Of a stretch of 64,000 nt of DNA, positions 21,400 through 35,729 are shown piece after piece; positions within the stretch are counted from its first letter, which is position 1, and each line of letters begins with the position of its first letter. The notes beneath the pieces are model-generated. The model worked only from the letters and a program-made list of their open reading frames with translations, did no database searches and was not told the origin of the DNA. Origin of the DNA: Nageia nagi. Lineage: Eukaryota > Pinophyta. A program made the translations under genes and the position numbers. The stretch spans positions 123,628,001-123,692,000 of the forward strand of contig JBITNC010000001.1 in NCBI GenBank assembly GCA_050084985.1, given 5' to 3'.

Positions 21400-22336
21400 T
21401 TTATCGTTGTCCAGGTCTACATTCTAGAATATTCGAGGCCATGGAAACACGTTGCATAAAAATCTACCTGCTCCCTGGCATTATTTTAGAATTATTGTTT
21501 GAAAAATGAAATGACTTATTGTTTGTAGGTCGTACAGAGATTTTTACGTGTGTGTCGAAAATGGGCCTTCTTTGTGGTCAAACCCACATCTCCACGGCAA
21601 ATTCATTTGTCTGTTTGTGATTGTTGATAACGTCAACGTCATTGTTTGATAGTTGACATGTGATAGCCCAGTTGAATATGTCTGGTCCACCCAAGCTTCA
21701 ATAAAAAATTAAAAAAAGAAAAATTTTCAGCCCCTTTTTCTCTCGAGTTGATACTTGGATCATGTGAAAGTCCATAACCCGAGTAATTTTTGCCTATTCG
21801 AAAACCTGGGAGTGGGTTGGTCACCAATGATACCTAATACTTTTGATTTTGAGCTCACATAGGTTTGTTTATAGGTCTGAAGTCGACTTCGCATTCAATG
21901 GCCTAAATTATTATATCAATAGGAGATTCCAACAACGTATATGAGACATCACAAACAATGGTTTTTCACTAAAAACAAATGAGGCAGATGGATATAATTT
22001 CGCTCCCTGACTATACGGCTTGTGATCCTCGCCTCTCATGGCGGAGCCTCTCACGGACGACGACGAGGAGAGCACCAGATATTATAACATTTTCAAGTTA
22101 AAGAACTGTTTTTTCTTGGAAAGATTTAAGATAAGATTTTCCAGTTATTGTATATTATGTGGATTTGGTGTTGTGGTAATTACGTCTTTATGCAAGTGTT
22201 TAGTATTTTACTCGTTAATTCTGGGTTGCATTTTAGTTGGAGTGATAAAAAATAGGAATGAATAAAAAAAAAGAAGCATAGGTTGAAAAGTCAACATGCT
22301 ACTAAAAATAGAATAACTTTTTTTGTTAAATTAATA
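21400..22336. other. Upstream region of HIPP; possible orphan first exon at 22038
   Basis: Mostly noncoding, including the presumed HIPP promoter. At 22038-22078 a GC-rich ATG context reads MAEPLTDDDEEST, unlike the AT-rich surroundings. The frame then runs into AT-rich sequence just before the tandem-duplicated block that begins near 22337. It may be the 5' end of a gene cut off by rearrangement, but with 14 plausible codons this is weak. Confidence 0.3.
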
Positions 22337-25300
22337 GATTAAATTTAGAATTATAATCTTTTGTATAAAGAAATAGATTAGAGAAGGGAAGCTATGAAAA
22401 GGAGTGTATAAAATTAAGAGAGCTGATTTGAAAGAGTGTTCATTAAGCATTTATTACGGTCAATATATATTTATTTTAAAGTAGTTTTTTTATTATCTTA
22501 TATGAAGTTATTATTCTATTTTCATTGGTTGTTCTTAATATTTGGTTTTTATGATTTTGTGTGGGTATTTTGGGTTATAAGGTTTGACTATTATAAATTG
22601 GGATCATCGGCATTGATTGTATCAATCTCCTAAGATACTCATAGCTATAAATTGGGAAATCTAATATCTATATTAAAAAAAAAGAGAACATGTAATGGGT
22701 CTAACAAGTTTCTTTTGTATGCAAGTGCATCGATACTCGTTCAAAGTGTACTTCAATCATTCCTTTGTTATATTTGTAGCTTTCTTCTAGCTTGGAAATA
22801 ATAAACTTGATGTTATTAGAATAAATTTCTTACCATTAGGATGGAAATAGGAAATTAATAGCCAATTCCATGTTGGGAATTGATTTACAAACTAAACTAC
22901 TAAGATGACCTTGACATTTAGAAGATATTTTTTACATAAATATTTTTCATTGTTAAACTCTCATAAAGAATGATATATTTTCCTTGAGCCCTTTGGGAAT
23001 TTCATCTTACAAATAAATATGTTAATAAGTTAGCAAGTAAGAATTCAAGTGTTTGTGATATCAAATACTCAAGTAGGTTTTGGAAGTAAATACGAAGATA
23101 TTGCATGGTGGGCATCATCCTATTGTCACATCATTTTTTAAAAAGATATATAAATTCCTCAAATTTATTTCAGATCCCTTTTTATTTTTTTTCCCTCAAC
23201 TTTAAGTATTTTTTATTTAATTATAATGGTTTCTAGTTATAATAAGCTAGTAGTTAATATTAGCATTGTTACAATCAATGTTAAGAAGCCTATTTAAGGA
23301 CACACAACCTTGTTGCAAATTAAATCACACAAGATCAAGAAATGTTAGTGAACTTGGGAGAACAATGCTTATGAAAACTCTAAAACGATGTGTAGAGAGT
23401 CCCAAGTTCAAAATCCCACCATAAACAAGTTGGTGGTATCTCTCAAATATTACATTATATTGACATTTCTCAATTGGCTTACAAACAAGTTTGTAAAATG
23501 TTTAGGCCGTTCCAAGACTCCTTAACCATAGAAATAAACAAAAAGGAAAAATAAATTACTCACACAAGATATAGAAAGTTGAACATTAATATAAACCATG
23601 GAAATTAATATAAATCTTCTTGTTACATTGACTCCCCAAAATATTGTTATCTCTTAAAACCTCCCTATCATGTAAATAAATAAACACACACACACACACA
23701 CACACAAATGCTACAACTCCAAAAGTTAAATATTTACATGGTTGGGCATAATTATATTGCATGTGTTCTACTTTAGACACTAGATAAATCGGAAACCACT
23801 TCTAAATACCTGCAACTATGTTCTTTACAAACACATAAAGTAAACTATTTACTATATCAAACTCAACATGCCATATTGTGTTAAAAATGTTGTCTAAATA
23901 GGTTGATGCATGTTCTCATGTCAAAAATGTTATAACATAGGCTACTGCAAGTAGTACATGGATTGAAACCCATTTCCTCCTACACATGCCTTACATTTCA
24001 CCTCTATACCAACCACATTAAATACATTTTTATATACACCAACTAAGATGCTATTTGGAGAATGTATGTATTGCATTCATATGAGAACTAAGTAGATAAG
24101 AACATGCTAAACACTTGCAACCTATTATATTCAAAATCAACCACCTATATTCTCTTACATCACCTCTCAAATGGTTAAGAAATGTTATCTCGAAGGTGGT
24201 TCATAACTTAAATAATCTATTGTTGATGATTATTTACCTATTAATGAGGTTGATAAAGATTGTAAATGAGTTGAAAGCTTCACCCTAGTAGAGTATTATA
24301 TCGGTATAATCACCTTGTAAAGGTTTTATTAAGTTTACCTAAGTCCCTCATGGACCTTTTTCTTGAATCTATTCCAAATTTTGCTAAAGTTTTCATTTAT
24401 TTTTATTTTACAAAAATAAGCATGCATAGACCATTTACATATGTGTCATTTAGTGTTTTTAGAATTCTCTCATTATTTTTTTCTTATAGGACCTCAATAT
24501 ATTATATTATTTAAGTAATATGGTAAATGGTTCCTAATTTATGTTAAGTTCGTTGGGCTCCCATTTTCTTTATGGTAATTACTCATCCATATCAAAATAT
24601 CCTTATATAATGTCATTTGTATAAAGCTAGATAAAATTTTAGGCCACCCCTAGAAAAGAATATCCATTGAAACTGAAATCTACAAATTTGCTAGAATGCC
24701 ATTGATATCCATATTGGTAAATAATACATCTCTTAGAGTTTTTTATATCTAAATATCCCTTCTATGTTTTTCAATGTCAATCACAAGAACATAAAATTAA
24801 GGGATATTCTCTGGCCACCCAAAAAGAAAAACTTACCAATAAATCCTCTAATACCATTTATGTACAATCTAATAATGATGGATAGACTAAAATGGGTATT
24901 CAAAAGAACAATTGTAATAAAGAATCCATGGGGTCAACCCATGGTGGCTCATAATCCAAAACTACCAATCAATTATTAAATCTAAATAATAGCACAAAGA
25001 GTAGTTGTAACCTTAGTGTTCATGTCACCTCTTACAAATAATTTTAAATAAACTATGACTAGGCCTTAATATATCATAACTCCACGTGTTGAAAACATAT
25101 TATCTTCATAACATTCTACTAAGGTAACCTCTCCTTCCATGTTACCTTAAATGGATACTAAGTATTTATGTAGAACAAGTCATAAGATGAGGATGATAAT
25201 TTTGTAATTGAAATATATTAACACTTTTCAAAAGTGACTCAACTAGTAAGTTACAAGAACAATAAATAGTTTTAATAGATATTGAATGCCTATCAAGTTT

Positions 25301-27137
25301 TGGATAACTCAATAGAGAGGATATGTTGTTTTACCATCATATTCTATGATTTTTCTATCATGGATTGATTAGATTCTAACACAATCCAAAATAAATTATA
25401 GCATGTAGGAAGCATGCTAAAGATATGTCAATCTTGATATCTTACATTTGTAGGAATTACACATTTTAGACCTTTTGTAATCTATAGCTTGCAGTGCCTT
25501 TTGGGTGATTCTTCTTTTTTCCATAATGATCATGAGTCAAGATATGTTAGCCTTTCCACCCTCATTTTCCCTAGGTGGTAACCATACCTAATTGACCAAT
25601 ATTATGATCCCACTTGCTTTACATTATATGTTCTATATAATATTAATAATCACTTATTCAGGCTTATTGATATTTTCAAAAGGACTTAATTATTTTCCAA
25701 AAAACTAAACAAGTATACTTCTATATAATTCTAAATATATCTGAGAATTAAAATACTTGAATAAAATATGTAAATTAACTAACATGAAAATGGAAACATA
25801 TAGGATACCAAATAAAGTATCAAAATGTTATACTAGATCCTATTTTCTATGATCAATTGCTAATGAATTCTTGAATTAAGATACCTAAGTTAATCCTAGA
25901 TACATATTATTTTAACCTAAAATTATGCAAAATAAATCATAAAATAGGGATATATGTTACGTAAATCAACAAACATGTGAATATTGAAGAAAAAAAACAT
26001 GTAAATTGGGTATCTAAATTTGCTCCCTTATGATCAAGAAAGAACAAAGTATATGGTTGATCTCAAAAGATAGAAGTATAGAATTAATATGGGATTTAAC
26101 TAAAATATTCTATCATAAAATATCTATAGGATATCAAATAATATTAGATCCAGGCCTTAAGTGAATGTTGGATATGTATATATCTAGCTATACCTATTGT
26201 AAAATTTATTGGATAGGTTTTAATAGTAAAATTGTTGACACATGATTTCACATCTATTTTGTACCAAAATGCATGTTACATAACCCTTACTATATAAATA
26301 TGATGTTATGTTATATTTCCATTACTACATATGATGTTATGCTATATTTCTCATGTATAATTCTCTTATTTTGTAGGTTAGACCACCAGCATTAGTGCTA
26401 GAATACTAAGGTACATTCAAGTACATTCCTAAAGCTATAAATTAAGAATTATATATAGAATAATACTATCAAGATTTCATCTCGATAGGAATGTGCATAT
26501 CTAGGTCATAAACTTATCAATATTTTCCAACACCACTTGTTGAGATTGGAATCTATTACATCCAAGAGACATTTTCTCTACTTGATCGTACAAATCAAGG
26601 ACATGGTTCCTAGAATTAGGTTCCTAGAATAAGATCAAGAAGTAGGATCATTAAAGCTAGCATCAGGTTAGAAGCATACCATTGCTAGCATTGAGCAACA
26701 AAGGAGGTGTATGGCATGCATATATGCATCTTGTCTACTTTGAATCATCTCATCATGTTCCTATTATCATTATCTTTCTTATAGGTTTATCAAGTTATTT
26801 AATTCAATTCTATTATCATTTCATTATCACTATAGTTTTGTTATTTCCATAAATTCATTTTCTTTAGTTACTTAATGATCATGGGCATTTAAAAACCTTT
26901 GCTCATTAAATAAAGTAGATATAATTGCTTCATCCTTTGTTAGAATTTAAGGTTGCATTTTATCATCTATATATTGGTGAACCTAATAATTTTTGTATAA
27001 TTGTACAAATCTTAAATTAGGATTTATGAACATTATTATCATTATATTTTTATCATCTAAAAAATATTAGGGTTTTTGGATGAATTTGATTTTCAAAATG
27101 TTGGACATTTATGATAGAAATGGCATGATCTCATAAT
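22337..27137. other. Noncoding start of unit 1
   Basis: AT-rich DNA with only short ORFs (about 60-71 codons) lacking domains. The part from about 26300 on leads directly into gypsy gag and is probably its LTR/leader, though no PBS or LTR edge is clear. There is a microsatellite at 23684-23706. Confidence 0.5.
23684..23706. repeat. (AC)n microsatellite
   Basis: About 11.5 uninterrupted AC units. The homologous site in unit 2 (51244-51258) has about 7.5. Confidence 0.9.
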
Positions 27138-28652
27138 ATGGATTTATACCTTAAAAATCTCAATAATAACTTTGATAAGGCTAGCACTAGCATGGAGGTG
27201 CAACAAATATCTAATATGATTGTATATATTATCATGAATATGGGTACTAATTTACACCTAAATTCTAATTCAGACGATAAGAGTAGTCCACTCAATAATA
27301 AAATCTAAAATGCCTTGCTTACTTCAAAAAAGGAGTTGGAAATTTAGAAATTCAGTGGTCAAGGAGATCCTGATGTTCATTTGCAAAGGTTTGAGTATTT
27401 GATATATCTTAAATATGGTATTAACAATAATTTCAAGGTTAAGCATTTCCCACTTAATCTTATTGGTGAAGCTAGAAAAATGTTTTATACTTTGAAACTA
27501 GGATCGATCACATCTTATAATCAATTAAGAACATTATTCAAGAAAAAATTTAGATGCAATATTTAGAAAGCTACAACATTAAAAAATTTGATGATTTACA
27601 AGCAAGGATCTTATGAAACATTGGAAAAGATTATGCCCAGGCATCAAAAAATATGGAGGTCATTACATAATTCCATTAATGGAAAATATATTATGAAAGT
27701 ATTTTTACAAAGTATTAATCCTACCTTGAATTGTACTGCAATTGATTACATGGAAAAACCATTCACATAGATGATGCACACACTTACTAAAAAAGAAAAG
27801 TATGTGGTGGAATAAGGGAAACTCAAATGCACATCAGTCAATAAAGTTTTTCCCAAGAAGATATATCTAAAATATCTAACAATTACATAGAGAAAGGATT
27901 AATCAAAAATATTTAAGGGAAGAAATTCAAATATGAAGATGAAAAGTCTAAGTTGTATAGACCTAGTTTATTTTAAGGTTAGCATCAAGTAATGGGTCAT
28001 TATAATAAAAGTTGTATAGATATCAAGAAAGTATCAAAAGAGATCCCTAACAAGAATGTGATTGAGTATGAAAATAGATAAATGATAAAACCAATTGCAA
28101 ATCAATAAATCCATCAAACAATGAACATGAAAATTACAATGATTCATGGAGAAGAAGAAGAAGTTGAAGATGACTCAACATTTGAAGAAGAGTGCAATGT
28201 TGTTACAAGAGCTGAACCTAAAGGTATTTTTAATTTGGTTGGTATCCCATCATTAAGAAAGATCTCTCCAACTCTTCCTAGTGATAAATTACAATATGAT
28301 AATGGTAATAAATTAAAAAATACTCCTACCAAGATTAGCATGTATGTGTTACTTATGATTTTTGATAAGCATAAAAATGATTTATTTAAGACATTAGATG
28401 GAAAATTAATTGATGCTAAAACCTTTGTAAGTGTTTTCATAGATATGTTTTATTCTATTAAATAGGTTAACATGGTGTGATTTGATGATAATGAATTACC
28501 TAGATAAGAAATCATAGACTGCAACTTAGCACTTCATATCAAGGTCAAGATAAATGGTATAACTTCTAAGGAATCATTAGTGGACATAAATATGGTCTCA
28601 ACATCTATTCTCTTAAGTTAATCAAAGAGTTTGATGAGAAAATTAAGAGGGG
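27138..28652 (+). pseudogene. Ty3/gypsy gag-protease remnant, copy B
   Basis: From ATG 27138 (MDLYLKNLNNNFDKAST) one frame with several stops reads through the gag core: KFSGQGDPDVHLQRFEYL, KHFPLNLIGEARKMFYTL, TLFKKKFRCN, then QGSYETLEKIMPRHQ (Retrotrans_gag). An acidic tail (28121-28465, EEEEVEDDSTFEEE) precedes the start of retropepsin HIKVKING. The protease is cut at 28643 by the Copia-0 LTR. Stops interrupt the frame, so it is inactive. Confidence 0.75.
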
Positions 28653-28927
28653 TGTTAGAGTTTTTTATTACCTTGTTAGGTATCTAACTCTATTGTTAAG
28701 ATTAGGTTTGTGATGTGTCATCCTTATCCTCTTATTGGGTTGTTATGATCTGATGGTATGGATTACTTTTATCATATGCCTTTCATTTATTTCTCTTTAT
28801 ATTTAGCTAAAGTTATGTATCTCATTTCTATAAGGTGATGGAATCAACTATTTTATTCTTGTTTGTGATTCACTTTCATTGTCATACATTTTTGTGATCT
28901 TGTGAAAGGGTGTCGAAATTCCTTTCA
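28653..28927 (+). repeat. Copia-0 5' LTR, copy B
   Basis: Starts TGTTAGAG after TTAAGAGGGG and ends TTTCA; PBS-like TGGTAGCAAAGC follows. The rest of Copia-0 is missing in this unit because the unit ends inside Z2. Confidence 0.8.
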
Positions 28928-29054
28928 TGGTAGCAAAGCTTTGGAGGTTTTGAAGTGTTTTTAGGGAGCTTATTGTAATCATCCAAATTTTAAATTCAAC
29001 CACAAACTAGAAATATAGGATTATCAAGCCCTTACATCAAGTCTAGGGCATCAC

Positions 29055-29543
29055 TGCTGGAATTAGTTCTACACTAATCCTCAAGGTCCAAGACTATTGG
29101 AAACTTAATCATTCAACATATACAAGCTAATAACACCATTCACACAAGATAACACCAATATAAGTGGTTCCTCCCTCCTTGGGAGTACATCCACAACTAG
29201 ATCTCAATTCTCAAACTATGCACCCTCTTACTACAATTACTTTCTCTCCTACACAAACTAGTAGAGTAATCTTACTCAAAATCTAGGTGATATTACTAGA
29301 GGAGAGGCCCTCTATTTATAGCATGAGAGCACCTCCCTAACCTCCCTTTAACCCAAGGGTAAGGTTAGGGATACAATAAATATATTACCTAACTTTAACC
29401 TACCAACTAACCACATTGTAAGGTCAAAGTTTACATAATAAAGAATTCAATTAATCCCTTAAGGTATCTAAATATCCTTTAAGTGATTAATTGAATTTAC
29501 AAGGAGTTTAGATATTCACAATATTTCATTACAAATTCTAACA
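29055..29543 (-). repeat. Copia-1 3' LTR
   Basis: 489 bp; plus-strand edges TGCTGGAATTAG and ATTCTAACA. A TATTTATAG motif in both LTRs (CTCTATTTATAGC, about 29310) is the likely promoter or polyadenylation region. Confidence 0.88.
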
Positions 29544-30158
29544 CTTCCCCTTAATGCAATATTGGGATAGAGCGTAGAAGAGAGAAGAGAGAGAGTAAGA
29601 GAGAGTTCTCCTCCATAGAGATACAAGTGGAGATGAGAACATTTACATATTTGAGAATCTTTTTGAGAACTAGTTTGAGACTCACTACATTACCATTTGA
29701 CAAAATGGTTTACAATACAATCATTAACCACAACTCCATGAGCTTGCTTACACAAGGTGAGTAACCTACATTTCTGAAGAAGATCCTGCATGCTATAATC
29801 AACTCATGAACAAAATCAGTTAGATGCATCATATATTCATTTTATTAATAAGAGAATCAAATAATGCCATCTTATAAATAACTGATCAATGGTGCACTAT
29901 AATTCATCATGGAGATGCCAAGCCATCACTCATAGTCACCTGTTGTATATAGACATGTTTTGATTATTAATAGAGCATAACATATAGACAACTATAAAAT
30001 TTCCTAAAGACACATACTAGATTTCTCATATGAATACTTGAACAATGAAACTGATTGATCAATTATATGTTCAAAAAATTGTACAACAAGTTTCTCACGT
30101 AGAGCAAACTTACCACGGAGGTATAAAATGTACAAGAAGTTTCTCACACAGAGCAAAC
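29544..30158 (-). other. Copia-1 3' noncoding region
   Basis: Contains the PPT, an AGAGAGAGAGAGAG-type purine stretch (about 29575-29605) and two copies of a 48-bp repeat, TTCTCACGTAGAGCAAACTT-type, at 30070-30175. Copia-2 has five of these. No ORF of note. Confidence 0.6.
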
Positions 30159-33100
30159 TTACCACAGAGGTATATCATAATCAACACTATATAACAATAA
30201 AAAAGGGGCTCTTAGAGGTGAAGTTGTCATCACTAACAAAAGTTCAAACTTCACTCCCCCTTGAGGCAACTTCACCAACCTGAGAGAATCCCTAAGCTTG
30301 CTGAACTGAGCTTTAGGAAGGGGCTTGGTGAATAAATCAATAGAGTTTACAGTAGATGGACAATACTCCAAGTGTATGATGTCATCTAGAACCTTCTCCC
30401 TGATAAAATGGGCTTGGATTTCCACATGTTTGGTTCTCTGATGGAACACAGGATTCTTAGCCAAAGAGATAGCCGATTGATTATATGAAGAAATAAGAGA
30501 TGGGCCATTTTGCTCATACCCAATTTCATTTAGAAGATGCCTCAACCAAATAGCTTCCTAGGTGACAACAGACATGGCTCAATATTTAGCTTCGATGGTA
30601 GAAAGAGTCATAGTAGGTTGCTTCTTAGAAGCCTAAGAGATAGCACCTGAACCAATGCTGAACACATATGCAGAGGTTGATTTTATATCATCTCTATCTC
30701 CCCCATAATTAGAATTTGAGAACTCAGAGAGAACAATTGAGGGCACTTTGGAATATTTAAGAGCAAGATCCTTTATCCCTATCCATACTTCAAGATTCAC
30801 TTAATAGCATTGAGGTGCTCAACATATGGTTTTTGCATGAATCATGCCATTAGATTCACTGCAAAGGCAATATTAGGTCGAGAGATAGTCAGATACAGAA
30901 GACTACCGATCAATTACCTATAAGTTGTACCATCAGCCAACTGAGAATTTGAGCTCAGAGATATAATGATTCCAGAAGAAATAGGTATTGCAGCATATCT
31001 ACACTTCTCCATTCCAAACTTTTGTAAGATGTCTGATATATACTTAGATTGACTAAGATAAGTACAATCTTTGTGTTGGTATACTTACATCCCAAGATAG
31101 TAATGCAATAGACCTAGATTAGTCATTTCAAATGTTGCCTTTAGTTTGGATATGCACTCTTGGATGATTTCAATATTATTGCTAGTTATGAGAAGATCAT
31201 CCACATAAAGGAGAATTAAGACCACATCTTTTCCTTGATTGAGTACATAGAGATCTGAGTCAGAGAAGCATTTGGAAAAATTAATATCTATAAAGAATCC
31301 TGAAATTTTCTTGTACCATGCTTAGGTGCTTGCTTAAGTCCATACAAAGACTTCTTTAGCTTGCACACAAAAGACTCTTTACCTTCTGAAATAAATCCTT
31401 CTGGTTGATTCATGTAGATTTCTACATCCAAGTCACCATTGAGAAATGCACACTTGACATCAAGTTGAAAAACTTTCCATCCTTGAGCTGCAGAAAGAGC
31501 AAGGATTATCCTGATAGTAGGCATCTTCACCATAGGAGCAAAGGTTTTCTCATAATCAATACCATATTTCTGAGCAAATCCTTTGGCCACTAACCTTGCT
31601 TTGTATTTTTCAATTTCTCCATCAAAATTGTACTTGACCTTGTATATCCATTTATTTCCAATCACATTTTTCTATTGGGATAAGGAACCAAATCCTAAGT
31701 TTCATTTTTCATGAGCACCTCATACTCAACTTTCATAGCTTCCATCCAACACTCTTGCTTGGAAGCTTCTTTGAAGGTTGATGGCTCATTCGTATTATCA
31801 ATTTTGGAAAAATAAAGATATATTCAAGGTCATACTCCTTGTAATTCTTTGAACTGGAGAATTTTGCTATTGTGGTGACTTCCCTACATTATCATCCAAC
31901 TAGTTAGGTGCAGGTGAATAATCATCTGAATCAGACACCTCAGCATGAGAAGTCATATCCTCAGGAAGTTCATTGAACTTGACATCCCTAGAAACAAATA
32001 TTATTTTATAGGATGAGGAGTAGAGCCTGTAACCTCTATGCTGATTATCATACCCTGTAAAGATGCATTTTTCTGATCTTTTATCCAACTTATTTCTTTT
32101 CCCTGAGGTAATGAAGGCAAATGCATGACAATCGAAGACCCTAAAGTGTGAGATGTTAGGTTTCTTTCCTATCCATGCTTCATATGGAGTTTTACCTTCA
32201 ACTGATTTAGTAGGACACCTATTTAGGGTGTGAATAGCAGTGTGAACAGCTTCACCCCATAAGAAACTAGGAAGGTTACCCAACATGCACCTTGCCATTT
32301 CCATAATGATTCGATTCTTCCTTTCAGCAACTCCATTTTGTTAAGGGGTGTAAGGGATTGTGAATTGCTGCTTGATACCATGTCTAACACAATAGTCATT
32401 AAACTCATTGCTATTATACTCACCCCCATTATCAGATCTCAGCATCTTGATCTTAAAATCAGTTTGATTTTGAACAAGAGCCTTGAAGTCTTTAAACCTA
32501 TCAAAAGTTTGATCCTTGTGCTCAAGTAGATAACCAAATGTAATCCTACTGAAGTCATCAATGAAGGTTAGAACATAAGAAGCTCCCCCTAGAGACTTAG
32601 TCTGAAACAGACCCATCAAATCTGAATGCACAAGTTGAAGAGGATGAGTAGCCCGAGTTGCCTTATCTTTTTCAAACTTTTGCCTATTCATCTTTCCTAG
32701 AATACACCTTTCACAGAGACTAATTGTGGGTGAAATATTAGGTAAACCTTCCACAAGTTCTTGATTTTTCATATCTTGAATACTCTTGTGGTTAAGGTTC
32801 CCTAATCGTTGATGCCAAAGATTACCCTTTGAATAAACATTTGCAGCAAGACACATCTTTGAAGGAACTTGATCCACAATATAAAGGTTATCCTTTACTG
32901 ATCCTTTCATCAAGGTGGCAAGTCCTTTCTTAACACACCAGAAGTGTGAGGTAAACTCAAATGAGTATCCTTTCCTTGTAATATGAATTATGGAGATAAG
33001 ATTCATCCTTAGTTTAGGCACATAAAAGACATTATCAAGAACCTTTCCATGAATCTTCACACTCCCTATTCCTTGAACATCAAGGATTGAATTATCACCT

Positions 33101-34154
33101 ATCACAACTGCATCCTTCTTGTACTTATGAAAGTTTTCAAACTTATCCTTTTCATAACACATGTGATTAGTGCATCTTGAATCAATAATCCAATCATTTG
33201 AAATAGTTTGAGTCACTGAGTAGTAGGCAACAGTAGCAACATTCTTGTTCTTCTTTTTATTATTGAAATTTTTCACATTTGTATTTCCCTTGCCTTTTTT
33301 AGCAAATTTCTTTTTATGATAATCATACTCTTTATGACCAAAGATGCCACAAAAGTTACAATTTCCATCAAACTTTTCCTTAGGTTTTGGATTACTTGAT
33401 CCAGCTTTGCCATTCCTTTGCTTGAAGTTGCCATTATTGTTGCCCTTTTTCTCATGCTTCCTGAAGGTAGCTGAAGATTTGTTATCTTTGGATTTATAAT
33501 GATTGAACTTCTTCTTGAAAGGAGTTTTGGTTGCTCCTAGAGAAATGTTATTGTCCTTTGGAGAAAAGTTCAACATTTTCTTATTCAAAGTTTCCTCATG
33601 CTTCAGAAGGAGTCTAAAAAGGTTATTAAGAGAGATGACATCTTCTTCATCATCGAGCCTAGTTTCCATAACCATGACAAAGTTACTAAACTTTGTAGGA
33701 AGGCTTTGAAGAATGATGAAGACCATGAACTCATCATTGATCCAGTTGCACCCACAGCCAACCAGTTGTGTCCTAAGGTCAATGATTTTGTTCAAGTAAA
33801 TAGAAGCACTTTCATCTTCACCTTGATGATATTGCAACAAATTTTGTAAAATAGTGAACCTCCTTGAAAATTTTGACCCAAGGTAAATTTTCTTCAGCCT
33901 ATCCCAAGCTTCCTTTGCTGATGTTGAAGAAGAGATCATAAGTACATCATCTGAAACTGCACAATAAATCATTGAAGTTGCTAACTCATTCTTGAGTTGT
34001 AGATTTCAAGAGCCTTCTCATCTGTAGGAGCGACCAACTATTCATTAACTATCTACGATAGCTTCCTTGCTTGTAACTTAGCTTTCATATGAGGTTCCCA
34101 TATGCCGAAGTTGGAATCATCGAGTATATGCTTGGGTATGAAGGTTTCAACCAT
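30159..34154 (-). pseudogene. Copia-1 gag-pol polyprotein, broken
   Basis: The start at 34154 (MVETFIPKHIL) is followed by frameshifts. A 543-codon open stretch (33972-32341) holds UBN2 gag (SAKEAWDRLKKIYLG), a zinc knuckle CNFCGIFGHKEYDY (last Cys to Tyr), protease DWIIDSRCTNHM (catalytic DSG changed to DSR), the GAG-pre-integrase HQRLGNLNH with CERC, and the integrase core with HSDLMG and RSDNGGEY. A CAG-to-TAA change at 32341 stops it before NGVAERKN. The integrase C-terminus is 32304-31900, and RT (QLDVKCAFLNGDL, then shifted YVDDLLIT) is 31665-30700. RNase H has SSYNQSAI for SSDNQSAI, losing a catalytic Asp. Inactive. Confidence 0.88.
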
Positions 34155-35700
34155 TGCTACACAAAAGTAAATAAGTAAGAAGAATGAATAAATTTCTACA
34201 ATTTACCATCTATACAAATCAAACATTGATAAGTAAACATGTCCCACATGTACAAACTTATAAACCAAGATCTGTAGAAGGATAAAGTTGAGGTTATTTT
34301 CTTGTATAGAATTAGGCCTTCACCTAGATGCCTGCAAAGTGGAGCCCAAGTACTACCAGTCCTCAACCAATTCACCTTGGTCAATAATATACTCTCTCAA
34401 GGAGAAGTACCAACTATTTTCCAAGGATCCGACGTATGTTGGATCGGCCATTTTAATTATCTTGTTTAAGGTTTTCAAGTTTTCCTCCTAGGTTATCAGG
34501 ATAATCCTTGAATGGACATGCGGACATGTGGTATCACTACACACATGCCTGTCCACCTAATAGAGTTATGTCCAATCAAACAGAGGTCTTAGGGGCAATT
34601 AAGATGGATTTACCACCACTTGGTTCTTCGGACTAAAAAGGCTCCAGTCTACCCTATTCTCCCCTCGTGGCTCCCCAAACAAGTCATGTTGTGGAAAAGT
34701 ACATGCGAATGTGTTCATTTTAGGAGTTACTTTCAATATTTTGCATTTTGCAAGTATAAACAATTATGCAAAAATATAAAGTAAAGTATTAAAAATACAT
34801 CATCCACAAGAACTTGAAATATAAGAGTCCAATGGGTTTTGTACTAACCCCTAAAGGACATTTTTTCATTTTGCATACTTGCTCAAGTTCATAAATTCAT
34901 TCATCACTTTAATGAATTTTAAAAAAGGCTAAGTCCTACTTAGCATTAATCCATTCATTAATTTTTTTAAAAATTGCATAAGTTCTATACTTAGCATGAA
35001 TTCATTTTTAAATGTTCTAAGTCCTACTCATGACTAGTAAAAAGAAATGCCATAAATCACTTAGCAAAGAATGCCTAGGGTTTATTCATAACTTAACATT
35101 TAATGAATAAGTCCATTCATACTTGGCATAAATCATGAATTCATAAACAATGCTTAAGTCCTACTTTAGCATTAGTTTTAGCATTAAAAAAATGCATAAG
35201 TTAAGCATTAACAAACTTGACATTTAATGACTTAAAAAAAAAGGCACTAAATTCTCCCCCTTCTTACTTAAAAAAGGAACTATAAGCATTTAATTTGAAC
35301 TTAACGAAAGAAAATTTTAGAAATACTTGATCATGTAGCTCCAAAAAAAAAATTTCCTCTTTTAGGTAAGAAAAATATCATGCTCATAAAACTTATGGAG
35401 AAAAGAGACTTTAATTTTTGGACAACCACATCTTGCAAGAGGTAAGGTGTGTACCTATCAAAACTTTATGAGGATTGACTATCATGCTCAACAAAATTAA
35501 ATTAGCCTCCTTTTTGGAAAAAAAAACTTCTACCCAACAAGGTTTGACTTCAAATAATTAATGCTTCTTACCAAAAAATTAAAGCATTAGAGAGACTTTG
35601 CAAAGAATACAAAAAAAATTCCAACTCAAAAATTAATGCATTGTCTCTCATCCAACAAAAAGTTGTTGAAAAGTTTGTTGTTTTTTTTATTTTTAATAAA
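34155..35700 (-). other. Copia-1 leader, proximal part
   Basis: Untranslated leader sequence between the minisatellite and gag. AT-rich, with many CATTTAATGA/GCATTAA phrases. Homologous in its gag-proximal 700 bp to 45047-45800 of Copia-2. No gene seen. Confidence 0.55.
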
Positions 35701-35729
35701 GAGAGGTAAAGAAAAAAAATGTTGATAGA

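Noticed and set aside
24764-24979. 71-codon ORF in the duplicated noncoding block
   Set aside because: The frame is not conserved in the second unit (around 52320-52530) and no domain is visible.
26300-27137. 5' LTR and PBS of the gypsy element
   Set aside because: The region is plausibly its leader, but no TG...CA edges, repeat partner or tRNA-complementary PBS could be confirmed.
32341-33972. 543-codon ORF as a host gene
   Set aside because: It is the gag-protease-integrase part of Copia-1, bounded by LTRs, PBS, PPT and a TSD.
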